A DNA stretch of 64,000 bases from Sphingobium sp. SYK-6. Its GTDB lineage: Bacteria > Pseudomonadota > Alphaproteobacteria > Sphingomonadales > Sphingomonadaceae. This document shows, in pieces, positions 1 through 8,887 of the stretch. The stretch is taken from assembly GCF_000283515.1 (NCBI RefSeq), contig NC_015976.1:1984001-2048000 (forward strand). Reading direction: 5' to 3'. Positions within the stretch are counted from its first letter, which is position 1; every line of letters starts with the position of its first letter. The translations under genes and the position numbers were made by a program. The notes under the pieces are model-generated. The model was not told the origin of the DNA, searched no databases, and was given only the letters and a program-made list of their open reading frames with translations.

Positions 1-1
1 C

Positions 2-448
2 TATCATGTCCCCATGATCGACGAGCGGGGGTATCATGTCGAGGCGCCGGTCACCGCCGCGCAATGGCCGGAACATCTGCCGCCCATCGTCTTCGAGGAC
101 CGGCAGATGATCGTGACGCGGTTCAGGGACAAGCTGCGCGCGGCGAGCTTCGTGGAGCTCTCGAGGCCGGGCGCCCCCGCCGATCCGGCCAAATGGCAAC
201 GGCTAGAGGACCATATCGCGGCGCTCGGCCTCCCGATCGGCAAGGACGCGACGCGCTGGATGGGCTCGCGCCCTACCCTTCCCGATTATCTGCCGGCCAT
301 CGGACGGTGCTCGCGCCATCCCGCCATCTTCCATGCCTTCGGGCATCAGCATCTCGGCTTGACGCTGGCCGCCGTCACGGCCGACATAGTGGCCGACATG
401 ATCGCCGGAGAAGCGCCACCCCCGGCGCTCTCCCTCGATCGCTTCTGA
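2..448 (+). CDS. FAD-dependent D-amino-acid dehydrogenase-like oxidoreductase, C-terminal part (runs off window start)
   Basis: The frame is open from the first complete codon at position 2, so the true start lies outside the window and only about 148 C-terminal residues are seen. The end carries the pattern of DadA/DAO-family flavoenzymes: a G-S-R-P-T-L-P-D segment followed by I-G and, near the end, the F-G-H-Q-H-L-G-L-T flavin-contacting loop before a final helix. This family oxidises D-amino acids, including D-hydroxyproline and D-proline, to imines. The neighbours (a prolidase-like peptidase directly downstream, a pyrroline-carboxylate-type reductase, a hydroxyproline dehydratase-like enzyme at 27-28 kb) make a D-hydroxyproline or D-proline dehydrogenase the likely role. 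That is inference, because the dinucleotide-binding N-terminus is not visible. Confidence 0.75.
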   Translation, partial: YHVPMIDERGYHVEAPVTAAQWPEHLPPIVFEDRQMIVTRFRDKLRAASFVELSRPGAPADPAKWQRLEDHIAALGLPIGKDATRWMGSRPTLPDYLPAIGRCSRHPAIFHAFGHQHLGLTLAAVTADIVADMIAGEAPPPALSLDRF

Positions 449-469
449 CTTTTGACGCAAGGAATGACC

Positions 470-1666
470 ATGACGCAGATCGGCGGCTCGGATGCGGCAA
501 CGGAGCTGGCATCCCTTGGCCCATGGCCCTCGCCGGCCCCGGCCATAACTGTGGACGAATATGCCAGCCGCATCGCCAAGGCACGGACCCTGGCGGCGCA
601 AGAGGGCGTGGACGCGCTCCTGATCGGCGCCGGTCAGAGCTTCAATTATTTCGCCGGGCTGGGCTGGGGCGAGACCGAGCGGCTGGTCGCCATGCTGCTG
701 CCGCTCGATGGAGAGCCGATCTTCATCTGCCCCCGCTTCGAGCTCGGCTCGCTGGAAGCGGAGCTGGCGATCAGCGGCGACATCCGCCTCTGGGAAGAGG
801 ACGAGAATCCGATAGCGCTGCTGGCGGACGCCTGCGCGCAAAGGAAAGTGCGTTCACTCGCCATCGATCCGGCGATGAGTTTCGGTTTCGTTCACCGCAT
901 CCGCAATGCCATGGATGACCTGCGCATCGAGAGCGCCGCCCCGATCATCGACGGATGCCGTCGCGCCAAATCACCTGCCGAGCTCGCGCTCATGCAGCAG
1001 GCGAAGAACATGACGCTGGAAGTGCAGCGCCGCGCGGCCCGCATTCTGCGCCCCGGCATTCGCGCCAGCGCCGTCACCCGATTCATCGAGGATGCGCACC
1101 GCGCTCTCGGAGCCTCCGGCAACAGCTTCTGCATCGTGCTGTTCGGCGAGGCGACGGCCTATCCGCATGGCCTTCCCGGCGATCCCGAACTGCGCGAAGG
1201 CGACATGGTGCTCATCGACACGGGCTGTCGCATCCGGGGCTACAACTCGGACATTACGCGCAGCTATGTCTATGGCGAGCCGACTGCCGAGCAGGCGCGT
1301 ATCTGGTCCCTGGAACAGGAAGCGCAGCAGGCCGCGTTCGACGCTGTCCGGCCCGGCCGGGCCTGCCAGGACATTGACGATGCCGCGCGCGCGGTACTGG
1401 AGCGCGGCGGACTGGGGCCGGATTATCGGCTGCCGGGCCTGCCGCACCGCACTGGCCATGGCATTGGTCTCTCCATCCATGAAGCGCCGTATCTGGTGCG
1501 CGGCGACAAGACGCCGCTGGAGCCGGGCATGTGCTTCTCCAACGAGCCGATGATCGTCGTGCCCGGCCGGTTCGGCGTGCGGCTGGAGGACCATTTCCAT
1601 GTCACCGAGACCGGCGCGCAATGGTTCACGCCGCCCTCCCCGGCCATCGACCGGCCTTTCGCCTGA
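470..1666 (+). CDS. M24-family metallopeptidase (Xaa-Pro dipeptidase-like)
   Basis: A protein of about 398 residues with the two-domain creatinase/prolidase architecture: an N-terminal domain to about residue 155, then the pita-bread catalytic domain. All five metal ligands of an active M24 peptidase are present with the chosen start: D250 (in I-D-T-G), D261 (in N-S-D-I-T-R), H330 (in T-G-H-G-I-G), E359 (in N-E-P-M) and E373 (in R-L-E-D). There is no signal peptide, so it should act in the cytoplasm, splitting Xaa-Pro or Xaa-Hyp dipeptides. I chose ATG 470 because an AAGGA ribosome site sits 6-7 bases upstream; a TTG at 452 and an ATG at 464 are in-frame alternatives. It starts 21 bases after the FAD oxidoreductase and is probably in its operon. 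Confidence 0.88.
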   Translation: MTQIGGSDAATELASLGPWPSPAPAITVDEYASRIAKARTLAAQEGVDALLIGAGQSFNYFAGLGWGETERLVAMLLPLDGEPIFICPRFELGSLEAELAISGDIRLWEEDENPIALLADACAQRKVRSLAIDPAMSFGFVHRIRNAMDDLRIESAAPIIDGCRRAKSPAELALMQQAKNMTLEVQRRAARILRPGIRASAVTRFIEDAHRALGASGNSFCIVLFGEATAYPHGLPGDPELREGDMVLIDTGCRIRGYNSDITRSYVYGEPTAEQARIWSLEQEAQQAAFDAVRPGRACQDIDDAARAVLERGGLGPDYRLPGLPHRTGHGIGLSIHEAPYLVRGDKTPLEPGMCFSNEPMIVVPGRFGVRLEDHFHVTETGAQWFTPPSPAIDRPFA

Positions 1667-1709
1667 GCGGCACGAACGCCCTGCGAGATGCAGGCGTCCG
1701 GCGCGGCGA

Positions 1710-2729
1710 TCAGGCGGTCCGGGTCAATTCCTCGTAAAGTTCGCGGGCAATCGTCACGCCTTCGGCCGGCGTACGACGACGCGCCGCGAAACGGCGCTCG
1801 GAAGGCAGGCGGGCGCCCTGACCGGTGATGCCCTCGAACAGCGCTTCCGCCCGCGCGATGTGCGCGGCTGCCGCCTCGCCCAGGATGCCCGCCGGATCGA
1901 TGGCAATCACGATTTCCCCGCCATAAGGCGAGGCGAGCGCGCCATCGTCATGCGCCAGCGACTCCGCGCTGGTCATGTCGCCGATCAGCGGGCCGGCCAG
2001 CAATTCGACCATCGTTGACAGCGCGGAGCCCTTGTGTCCGCCGAAGGTGAGTAATGCGCCCGCCAGCCCCGCTTCCGGGTCGGTAGTGGGATTGCCCTGC
2101 GCATCGATCGTCCAGCCTTCGGGAATGGGCTTGCCGGCGCGCCGATGCAGTTCGATCTCGCCGCGCGCGACGGCACTGGTCGCGAAATCGAAGACATAGG
2201 GGTCGCGGTCCGGGCGCGGCCAGCCGAACGCAATGGGATTGGTGCCGAAGAGCGGCGCCGTGCCGCCCGCCGGCGCCACCCAGGCATGGCTGGGCGTACA
2301 GGCGAGCGCGACGAGGCCGTGCGCCGTCACCGCCTCGATTTCCGGCCAGAGCGCCGCGAAATGAACGCAATGGTTGATCGCGAGAATGGCGATGCCGTGC
2401 GCCTGCGCCTTCTCGACCAGCAGCGGCAGGCCCTGAGCGAATGCGGCCTGCGCGAAGCCGCCATCCGCATCCACGCGCACCACCGCCCCGGCGGCCGGGA
2501 CAAGGCGCGGCACGGCATGGGGGTTCACCTTGCCTGTCTCCAGCGTGCGGATGCAATTGGTCAGGCGGTAGACGCCATGAGCCGCGCAGCCATCCCGCTC
2601 CCCCGCCACGATGGTTTCGGCCACCAGCGGAACATGCGCTTCGCCGAGCCCATGACGTCGCAACACCCGATAGGCGAGGTCGCGTACATCATCGAGCGAG
2701 AGGTGAATCATCGTCTTATCGTCAGCCAT
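1710..2729 (-). CDS. Malate/L-lactate dehydrogenase (Ldh2) family reductase, probable delta1-pyrroline-2-carboxylate reductase
   Basis: A 339-residue cytoplasmic protein of the Ldh2/DpkA-type NAD(P)H-dependent oxidoreductase family, full length for the family. Typical blocks are A-x-H-G-x-x-R near residues 51-56 (here A-A-H-G-V-Y-R), the H-x-x-H-F-A substrate segment and G-T-N-P-I-A-F-G in the middle. Family members reduce cyclic imines such as delta1-pyrroline-2-carboxylate or delta1-piperideine-2-carboxylate, or oxidise 2-hydroxyacids. Its co-occurrence with a Cys/Thr-type hydroxyproline dehydratase at 27264-28286, which would make delta1-pyrroline-2-carboxylate, points to reduction to L-proline. 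It is divergent from the GH127 gene, and the operator at 2821-2832 lies between them. The substrate is inferred from context. Confidence 0.8.
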   Translation of the reverse strand: MADDKTMIHLSLDDVRDLAYRVLRRHGLGEAHVPLVAETIVAGERDGCAAHGVYRLTNCIRTLETGKVNPHAVPRLVPAAGAVVRVDADGGFAQAAFAQGLPLLVEKAQAHGIAILAINHCVHFAALWPEIEAVTAHGLVALACTPSHAWVAPAGGTAPLFGTNPIAFGWPRPDRDPYVFDFATSAVARGEIELHRRAGKPIPEGWTIDAQGNPTTDPEAGLAGALLTFGGHKGSALSTMVELLAGPLIGDMTSAESLAHDDGALASPYGGEIVIAIDPAGILGEAAAAHIARAEALFEGITGQGARLPSERRFAARRRTPAEGVTIARELYEELTRTA

Positions 2730-2820
2730 GCTATCCTATCCCTCGGCCACCCTGCGGGCTGCAATGAATTGATCGAGCCTTTGTCGGCCGACCAATCCAG
2801 AGGCTTGCAGGAAAGCAGGA

Positions 2821-2832
2821 ATCGTATACGTT
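2821..2832. promoter_or_regulatory. Regulon-A operator copy 1 (ATCGTATACGTT)
   Basis: A near-perfect palindrome with core CGTATACG at 2823-2830, located in the 133-base divergent intergenic region between the Ldh2-family gene (leftward) and the GH127 gene (rightward). It is one of five copies in the first 26 kb with the same core. The A/T-flanked palindrome resembles GntR/FadR-type operators; the regulator itself is not in the window. Confidence 0.6.
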
Positions 2833-2862
2833 ATAACCATCAAGGGTCAATCGAGTAAGAAC

Positions 2863-5280
2863 ATGATCGATACGCAGTGCGGCCGCCGCTCCTTCCTGCT
2901 GGGTTCGGCAGCGGCGGTCCTGACGCCCGGCGCGGCACAGGCCGCGAGCCGACTCGCGGCGCGACCGTCCGCCACCCCGCTCGAACGCGCCCGGCCGCTG
3001 CCGCTGAGCGCCACGCGCCTCCTCCCCTCCCCTTATGCCGATGCGGTGGACGCCAACCGGCGCTACCTGCTGCAACTCGAGCCGGACCGCCTGCTGCACA
3101 ATTTCCTCGTGCATGCCGGGCTGGAACCCAAAGGCGAGGCCTATGGCGGATGGGAAGGCGACACGATCGCCGGGCATACGCTTGGTCACTATATGACCGC
3201 ACTTGCGCTGATGCATGCGCAGACGGGAGACGCGGAATGCGCCCGGCGTGCCCTCTACATCGTCGACGAGCTGGAGCGGGCCCAGAAGGCGTCCGGTGAC
3301 GGCTATGTCGCCGGCTTCACGCGCCGCAACGGCGATGTCGTGGAGGATGGCAAGGCGATTTTCCCCGAGATCATGGCCGGGGACATCCGCTCCGCCGGCT
3401 TCGACCTCAACGGATGCTGGGTCCCGTTCTATAACTGGCACAAGCTCTACGCCGGGCTGTTCGACATCCAGACCTGGATCGGCAGCGACAAGGCGATTCC
3501 CATTGCCGTCAGTCTCTCCGGTTATATCGAGAAAGTGTTCGCTTCGCTGGACGACACGCAATTGCAGACTGTGCTGGACTGCGAGCATGGCGGCATCAAT
3601 GAGAGCTTCGCCGAGTTGCATGTGCGCACGGGCGATCCGCGCTGGCTGGCGCTGGCCGAGCGCATCCGCCATCGCAAAGTGCTCGATCCGCTGAGCCGTG
3701 GCGAGAACTCGCTCCCCTGGATCCATGCCAATACCCAGATCCCCAAGGTCATCGGCCTTGCCCGGCTTCACGAGATCACCGGCCGGGCCGACCATGCCAT
3801 CGCGGCGCGCTATTTCTGGGATACGGTCGTCCATCGCTACAGCTATGTGATCGGCGGCAATGCGGACCGGGAATATTTCCCCGATCCGGACACGGTCTCC
3901 CGCCACATCACCGAGCAGACCTGCGAGAGCTGCAATACATACAACATGCTCAAGCTGACGCGGCATCTCTATGCCTGGCGGCCCGAAGCGAGCCTGTTCG
4001 ACTATTATGAGCGCGCGCACATCAATCACATTCTCGCCCAGCAGCGGACGGACAACGGCATGTTCGCCTATATGGTGCCGCTGATGTCCGGCACCCACCG
4101 GGCCTGGTCCGATCCCTTCGACAGCTTCTGGTGCTGCGTGGGCAGCGGCATCGAGAGCCACTCCAAGCATGGCGAATCGATCTGGTGGGAAGAGGACGAC
4201 CAGCGCAGGGCCGGCGAAGCCCTCGTCGCCAACCTCTATATCCCGTCGCGCACGCAGTGGAGCGCACGCGGCGCCACGCTGGTGATGGAAACCGCTTACC
4301 CCTTCGACGGAGAGATCGATATCGCGCTGACCGAGCTCGCGAAGCCCGGCACCTTCACGCTCGCCCTACGCATCCCGGCCTGGTGCGACGAACCGGCGGT
4401 GCTGATCAACGGCAAGGCATGGAAAGCGACGCCCGCAGATGGCTATATCGCCATCAAGCGGCCATGGAAGCGCGGCGACAGCATCCGGCTTTCCCTGCCC
4501 ATGAAGCTGCGCATGGAGCCGACGCCGGATGATCCCTCCACGGTGGCCTTCCTGCGTGGTCCGGTGGTGCTGGCCGCCGACATGGGGCCGGCCGACAAAC
4601 CCTTCGACGGACCGGCACCCGTACTTGTCTCGAGCAACGTGCTTGGCGGCTTTTCTCCCGAGCCCAAGCCTGCGCCGTCTGCCCCGCCCCTTTATCGGGC
4701 GACAGAGATGGCCCGCCCGGCGCCGCTCGCCTTCGCGCCTTTCTTCCAGCAGCGGGACCGGCGCACCGCCGTTTATTTCCGCCGCTTCACGGAGGAGAAC
4801 TGGCAAGTCGCCCAGCAGGCCTATGCCGCCGAGCAGGCCGCCCTGCGCGATCTCGACCGGCGATCGGTCGATGTCATGCACCTGGGCGAAATGCAGCCCG
4901 AGCGGGACCATGAGCTGGAATCGAAGATCTCCTACACCACCACCTATCGTGGCCGGCATGGGCGCGACGCGCGGTTCGAGGGCTTCTTCGCCTTCCGGAT
5001 GAAAGTGCGGCCCGGCCCGCTCATTCTGCGCGCCACCTATTGGGGCGAAGAACGCAATCGCAGTTTCGAGATTCTCGTCGATGGCGAGAAGATCGCCACG
5101 CAGACGCTCGACGCCGCGCATCCCGGCGCGTTCTTCGATGTCGACTATGCGATCCCGGAGCATCTCACGCGGGGCAAGGACAGCGTCATCGTCCGCTTCC
5201 AGGCCGCTCCCGGCAGCACCCGGATCGGCCCCGTTTTCGGGTGCAGGATCTTCACGCCGCCAAAAGCACAGGCCACTTGA
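2863..5280 (+). CDS. Tat-exported GH127/DUF1680 beta-L-arabinofuranosidase-like glycoside hydrolase
   Basis: An 805-residue protein. A twin-arginine signal (R-R-S-F-L-L-G followed by a hydrophobic stretch and A-Q-A) shows export. The middle is an (alpha/alpha)6 barrel of the DUF1680/GH127 type with the family blocks E-S-C-N-T-Y-N-M-L-K and F-W-C-C-V-G-S-G. By analogy with the characterised enzyme HypBA1, E355, C357, C424 and C425 would form the zinc/nucleophile cluster and E337 (in N-A-D-R-E-Y-F) the general acid. Beta-sandwich domains and a C-terminal carbohydrate-binding-like domain (about 660-800) follow. HypBA1 removes L-arabinofuranose from hydroxyproline-linked arabinosides, which fits the neighbouring hydroxyproline genes. 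The ribosome site is weak. The exact substrate is inferred. Confidence 0.85.
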   Translation: MIDTQCGRRSFLLGSAAAVLTPGAAQAASRLAARPSATPLERARPLPLSATRLLPSPYADAVDANRRYLLQLEPDRLLHNFLVHAGLEPKGEAYGGWEGDTIAGHTLGHYMTALALMHAQTGDAECARRALYIVDELERAQKASGDGYVAGFTRRNGDVVEDGKAIFPEIMAGDIRSAGFDLNGCWVPFYNWHKLYAGLFDIQTWIGSDKAIPIAVSLSGYIEKVFASLDDTQLQTVLDCEHGGINESFAELHVRTGDPRWLALAERIRHRKVLDPLSRGENSLPWIHANTQIPKVIGLARLHEITGRADHAIAARYFWDTVVHRYSYVIGGNADREYFPDPDTVSRHITEQTCESCNTYNMLKLTRHLYAWRPEASLFDYYERAHINHILAQQRTDNGMFAYMVPLMSGTHRAWSDPFDSFWCCVGSGIESHSKHGESIWWEEDDQRRAGEALVANLYIPSRTQWSARGATLVMETAYPFDGEIDIALTELAKPGTFTLALRIPAWCDEPAVLINGKAWKATPADGYIAIKRPWKRGDSIRLSLPMKLRMEPTPDDPSTVAFLRGPVVLAADMGPADKPFDGPAPVLVSSNVLGGFSPEPKPAPSAPPLYRATEMARPAPLAFAPFFQQRDRRTAVYFRRFTEENWQVAQQAYAAEQAALRDLDRRSVDVMHLGEMQPERDHELESKISYTTTYRGRHGRDARFEGFFAFRMKVRPGPLILRATYWGEERNRSFEILVDGEKIATQTLDAAHPGAFFDVDYAIPEHLTRGKDSVIVRFQAAPGSTRIGPVFGCRIFTPPKAQAT

Positions 5281-5301
5281 CCGAGGCGAATGAAGGTATA
5301 T

Positions 5302-5309
5302 CGTATACG
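5302..5309. promoter_or_regulatory. Regulon-A operator copy 2 (TATATCGTATACGTCA context)
   Basis: Core CGTATACG lies 26 bases upstream of the gamma-glutamyltransferase start codon at 5335. A TTGACC hexamer at 5277-5282 sits about 16 bases before TATCGT, so the palindrome would cover the -10 region of a plausible promoter. An operator here rules out the in-frame ATG at 5290 as the real start. Confidence 0.6.
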
Positions 5310-5334
5310 TCAGTCTTTGACAGGGGGTAGCTTC

Positions 5335-7062
5335 ATGAGATTCAGGCGTTCGCTGGCCGTGCTCGGCCTTTCCACCGCGTTTGTCATGGCAGTGCCCGCA
5401 GCCATATCCCCTGTCTACGCGCAGGAGCAGGGCGCCAAGCCGGCGGCCCATGCCCGCAGCGCGATGGTCTCAGCCAATCACCCCATCGTTTCGCGCGCCA
5501 TGCTGGACACGCTGAAGAAGGGCGGCAATGCCATGGACGCCGCGCTGGTCGGCGTCATCATGCAGCCGATCATCGAGCCGCAGATGACCACTCTCGCCGG
5601 CGGCATGTCGATCCTCTATTATGAGGCGAAGACCGGCAAATATTACTATCTCGATGCCGAACTGGACCACAGCTCGAAGGGCGCGAAGATCACTCCGTCC
5701 TGGACCGCGATGACGACAGGTGGCAGCGCGGTGCCGGAAACGTCCGGTATCCGCATCGGCGTTCCGGGAACGGTCGCCGGACTGAAGGCAGCGGCAGACC
5801 GCTTCGGCTCGCTCAAATGGGCGGACTATTTCCAGCCGTCCATCAAGGTGGCCGAGCAGGGCTTCCCGATGTATTCCTTCCTTTATGGAGACATGGCGGA
5901 AGCCTCCATCGGACGGCTCGCCGCTTATCCCTCCGGGCGCGAGGAATTCATGCCGCAGGGCTATGTGCCGCCCGTAGGCACCACGGTGACTCGCCCGCGC
6001 CTCGCTGCCACGCTCAAGCGCATCGCGGCCGCCGACGGCGTGGATTATTTCTACAAGGGCGCCTGGGCGCAGAAGTTCGTGAGCGAGGTACAGCGGACCG
6101 GCGGCATGCTGAGCATGGCCGATCTCGCGGGCTACCAGGTGCGCTGGAACGAGCCCGTGCGCACCACTTACAAGGACTATGAGATCATCAGCGCCCCGCC
6201 GCCCTCCACGGCCGGCACGCTCATCGGCATGATCCTCAACATCATCGAACCCTGGGATCTCAAGGCAGCGCCGCATTTCACCCAGTCTGCCGAGAGCTTC
6301 GCGCGGATCCGCCAGGCCTTCGCGTTCGCCGAGAGCGCGACGGACATGTTCATCAAGGACCCGCTGTCCTTCAACCTGCCGGTCGAGTCGCTGTTGTCCA
6401 AGGATTATGCGGCGATCCTCACTGCCCAGATCGACGGCAGCATGCCCAAGACGGTGAAAAGCGCGGCCGCCCTGCCGCCGAGCGGCATGGAGTTCGCAGC
6501 CGACTTCTCGCGGCCCGATCCGCACAAGACCGACACCGACCATATCGTGGCTGTCGACAAGGACGGCAACATGGTCTCGGTGACCCACACGGTCTACGGC
6601 TCCACCTTCGGCACGGGCCTCGTGGTGGACGGCGTCGTCGTCAACACCGGCAATGGCTTCCCCGGCACGGACAAGGGACCGGGCAAGCGCGTGATCTCCC
6701 CCTTCCCCCCCACGATCGTCGCGAAGGCCGGGAAGCCCGAGCTGGTCATCGGTTCGCCTGGCCTCTCCTCACGCGCGGTGGCGCTCACGCTCATCAATTA
6801 TCTGGGCTATGGCATGTCACTGGAGCAGTCGGTGGACGCGCCGCGCTTCTCCGGTTCGCAGCCCGGCGTTCCGACCATCATCGAGACGCGTGTGTCCGAA
6901 GCCGTCCGCGAGAGCCTCAAGACCGACTATGGCGTGGCCGTGCATCCCACCACGCCCTATAACTGGCATCTGGGCTCCATTCACGCGATCGCCCGCGGGG
7001 CGGACGGTACGCTGACCGGCGTGGCCGACCCGCGTCGTTCGGGCGAGGCCATCGGTTATTGA
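5335..7062 (+). CDS. ggt: Periplasmic gamma-glutamyltransferase
   Basis: A 575-residue precursor with a Sec signal peptide (M-R-F-R-R then a hydrophobic core, ending near A-Q-E). It follows the gamma-glutamyltranspeptidase family throughout: an N-terminal large-subunit region with G-G-N-A-M-D-A-A, then the autoprocessing site. The predicted nucleophile is T401 in D-T-D-H, where the classic family has T-T-H, followed by V-D-K-D-G-N-M-V-S-V-T. The G-S-P-G-L-S-S-R oxyanion-side loop follows. It hydrolyses or transfers gamma-glutamyl groups from peptides or glutathione. ATG 5335 was chosen for the strong AGGGGGT site just upstream; an ATG at 5290 would put the operator inside the gene. It heads a probable operon with the DUF885 peptidase and the NTF2-like gene. 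Confidence 0.88.
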   Translation: MRFRRSLAVLGLSTAFVMAVPAAISPVYAQEQGAKPAAHARSAMVSANHPIVSRAMLDTLKKGGNAMDAALVGVIMQPIIEPQMTTLAGGMSILYYEAKTGKYYYLDAELDHSSKGAKITPSWTAMTTGGSAVPETSGIRIGVPGTVAGLKAAADRFGSLKWADYFQPSIKVAEQGFPMYSFLYGDMAEASIGRLAAYPSGREEFMPQGYVPPVGTTVTRPRLAATLKRIAAADGVDYFYKGAWAQKFVSEVQRTGGMLSMADLAGYQVRWNEPVRTTYKDYEIISAPPPSTAGTLIGMILNIIEPWDLKAAPHFTQSAESFARIRQAFAFAESATDMFIKDPLSFNLPVESLLSKDYAAILTAQIDGSMPKTVKSAAALPPSGMEFAADFSRPDPHKTDTDHIVAVDKDGNMVSVTHTVYGSTFGTGLVVDGVVVNTGNGFPGTDKGPGKRVISPFPPTIVAKAGKPELVIGSPGLSSRAVALTLINYLGYGMSLEQSVDAPRFSGSQPGVPTIIETRVSEAVRESLKTDYGVAVHPTTPYNWHLGSIHAIARGADGTLTGVADPRRSGEAIGY

Positions 7063-7099
7063 TCTGCTGCCAGCATCGTTGAGAAAGAGACTGTCCCCC

Positions 7100-8887
7100 A
7101 TGATCCTGCGCCACGCCACATCCCTCGCCGCTCTCGCCTTCGCGACCGTGCTGTCCCCCGTCATCTCCATGGCCTTGCCGACAAGCGCCGCCATGGCCGC
7201 GGAAGCCACGGACGCGGACCGCAAGCTCCAGGCCCTCTACAATGCCGAATGGCCCTGGCGGATGAAGGAATTCGCCCGCAGCGCGGATCCGGACGGCGGC
7301 CGCGCCAAGGCGTCCGATCATCTGCCGAGCGTCACCGCCGCCAGCCAGCAGAAGCGCTACGACTATTGGACGGGCATCCTCAAGCAGCTCGACGCCATCC
7401 CGGTCGATCAGCTTTCCCATGAGGAGAAGATCAACGCGGCGGTGTTCCGCGAGTCCATCTGGGCTATGGCGATGAATATCCGCTACAAAACCTATGAGGC
7501 GCCGTTCAACAGCGACACCTTCTTCTGGGGCGGCCTCAATCCCCGCACGCCTTATTCCACGGCGGAGGATTACCGGCTTTACCTCAGCCGCATGAAGGAT
7601 GTGCCGCGTTATTTCGACGAGAATATCGTCAACATGAAGGCGGGCATCAAGCGCGGCTACACCGTGCCGCGTGTCTCCATCGAAGGGCGTGACAAGACGA
7701 TCGAGGCCTTCGTCTCGCCGGGGACGGACAATCCCTTCTACGATGCGTTCCGCAACATGCCGGACACCATCCCGGCCGATCAACGGCAGGCGCTTCAGGC
7801 AGAAGCGCAGGCAGCGATCCGCGATTCCGTCGCGCCGGCTTATGCGAAGCTGCTCGCCTTCATGCGCACCGAATATATGCCCAAGGCGCGCAAGACGATC
7901 GACGCTTATTCGCTGCCGGACGGCAAGGCCTTCTATCAGGACCAGATCAAGGAATATACGACACTCGACTATACCCCGCAGCAGATCCATGAGATCGGCC
8001 TCAAGGAAGTGGCCCGCATCGATGCGGACATGAAGCAGACCATGAAGGATGCCAAATGGAACGGCACTTTCAAGGAATTCCTGACCTTCCTGCGCACCGA
8101 TCCGCAATTCTACGCCAAGACACCCAAGGAGCTGCTGTCGTTGTCCGCCTATGTCGTCAAGAAGATGGACGGCAAGCTCAAGGACACCTTCAACCTGCTG
8201 CCGCGCTATCGCTTCACCATCCTGCCGGTGCCGGACGCCATCGCGCCGATCTACACCTCTGGCCGGGGCGGCCTCGATAGCTGCCTCATGAATACCTATG
8301 AGCTGCCTTCGCGCCCGCTCTACAGCATCCCGGCGCTGACTCTGCACGAGTGCAATCCCGGCCACAGTTTCCAGGCCGCTTATGCGCTGGAGGCGCCCGA
8401 CCGCCCGATCTTCCGCGGCCAGACCTATTTCTCCGGCTATGGCGAAGGCTGGGGCCTCTATACCGAGTGGCTGGGCAAGAAGATGGGGATCTACGAGAGC
8501 CCCTATGAAGAGTTCGGCCGCCAGACCTTCGAGATGTGGCGCGCCGTGCGGCTCGTGATCGACACCGGCATGCACAGCATGGGCTGGACCCGCCAGCAGG
8601 CCATCGATTACATGACGGAGCATACCGCGCTCGCGCCCCTCGACATCCAGAACGAGGTCGATCGCTATATCGCATGGCCGGGCCAGGCCCTTGCCTACAA
8701 GCTGGGTGAAATCTCCATCCGCAACCTGCGCGCCGAAGCGGAGAAGGAACTGGGCGACAAGTTCGACCAGCGGCCCTTCCATGACACGCTGCTGGGCATG
8801 GGCTCGGTGCCGCTCACCGTGATGGAAGCCGAAATGCGCGCCTTCATCGCACGGGAAAAGGCAAAGCACGCGAATGCGGCCGACTGA
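7100..8887 (+). CDS. Secreted DUF885-family metallopeptidase-like protein
   Basis: A protein of about 595 residues with an N-terminal signal peptide of about 34 residues. The DUF885 hallmark H-E-x-x-P-G-H is present at 416-422, followed by the G-E-G-W-G motif around E449 and T-E-W-L-G. Together these resemble a gluzincin zinc site (HExxH-like with a downstream Glu). Members are widespread in sphingomonads and xanthomonads as predicted periplasmic peptidases, and no substrate is firmly known to me. It begins 37 bases after ggt and overlaps the next gene by 14 bases, so it is cotranscribed. A TTG seven codons earlier (7079) is a possible but weaker start. Confidence 0.82.
   Translation: MILRHATSLAALAFATVLSPVISMALPTSAAMAAEATDADRKLQALYNAEWPWRMKEFARSADPDGGRAKASDHLPSVTAASQQKRYDYWTGILKQLDAIPVDQLSHEEKINAAVFRESIWAMAMNIRYKTYEAPFNSDTFFWGGLNPRTPYSTAEDYRLYLSRMKDVPRYFDENIVNMKAGIKRGYTVPRVSIEGRDKTIEAFVSPGTDNPFYDAFRNMPDTIPADQRQALQAEAQAAIRDSVAPAYAKLLAFMRTEYMPKARKTIDAYSLPDGKAFYQDQIKEYTTLDYTPQQIHEIGLKEVARIDADMKQTMKDAKWNGTFKEFLTFLRTDPQFYAKTPKELLSLSAYVVKKMDGKLKDTFNLLPRYRFTILPVPDAIAPIYTSGRGGLDSCLMNTYELPSRPLYSIPALTLHECNPGHSFQAAYALEAPDRPIFRGQTYFSGYGEGWGLYTEWLGKKMGIYESPYEEFGRQTFEMWRAVRLVIDTGMHSMGWTRQQAIDYMTEHTALAPLDIQNEVDRYIAWPGQALAYKLGEISIRNLRAEAEKELGDKFDQRPFHDTLLGMGSVPLTVMEAEMRAFIAREKAKHANAAD

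Noticed and set aside
5470..6588. Leftward 372-codon frame inside ggt
   Set aside because: Arg/His-rich shadow of a well-supported gene on the other strand.
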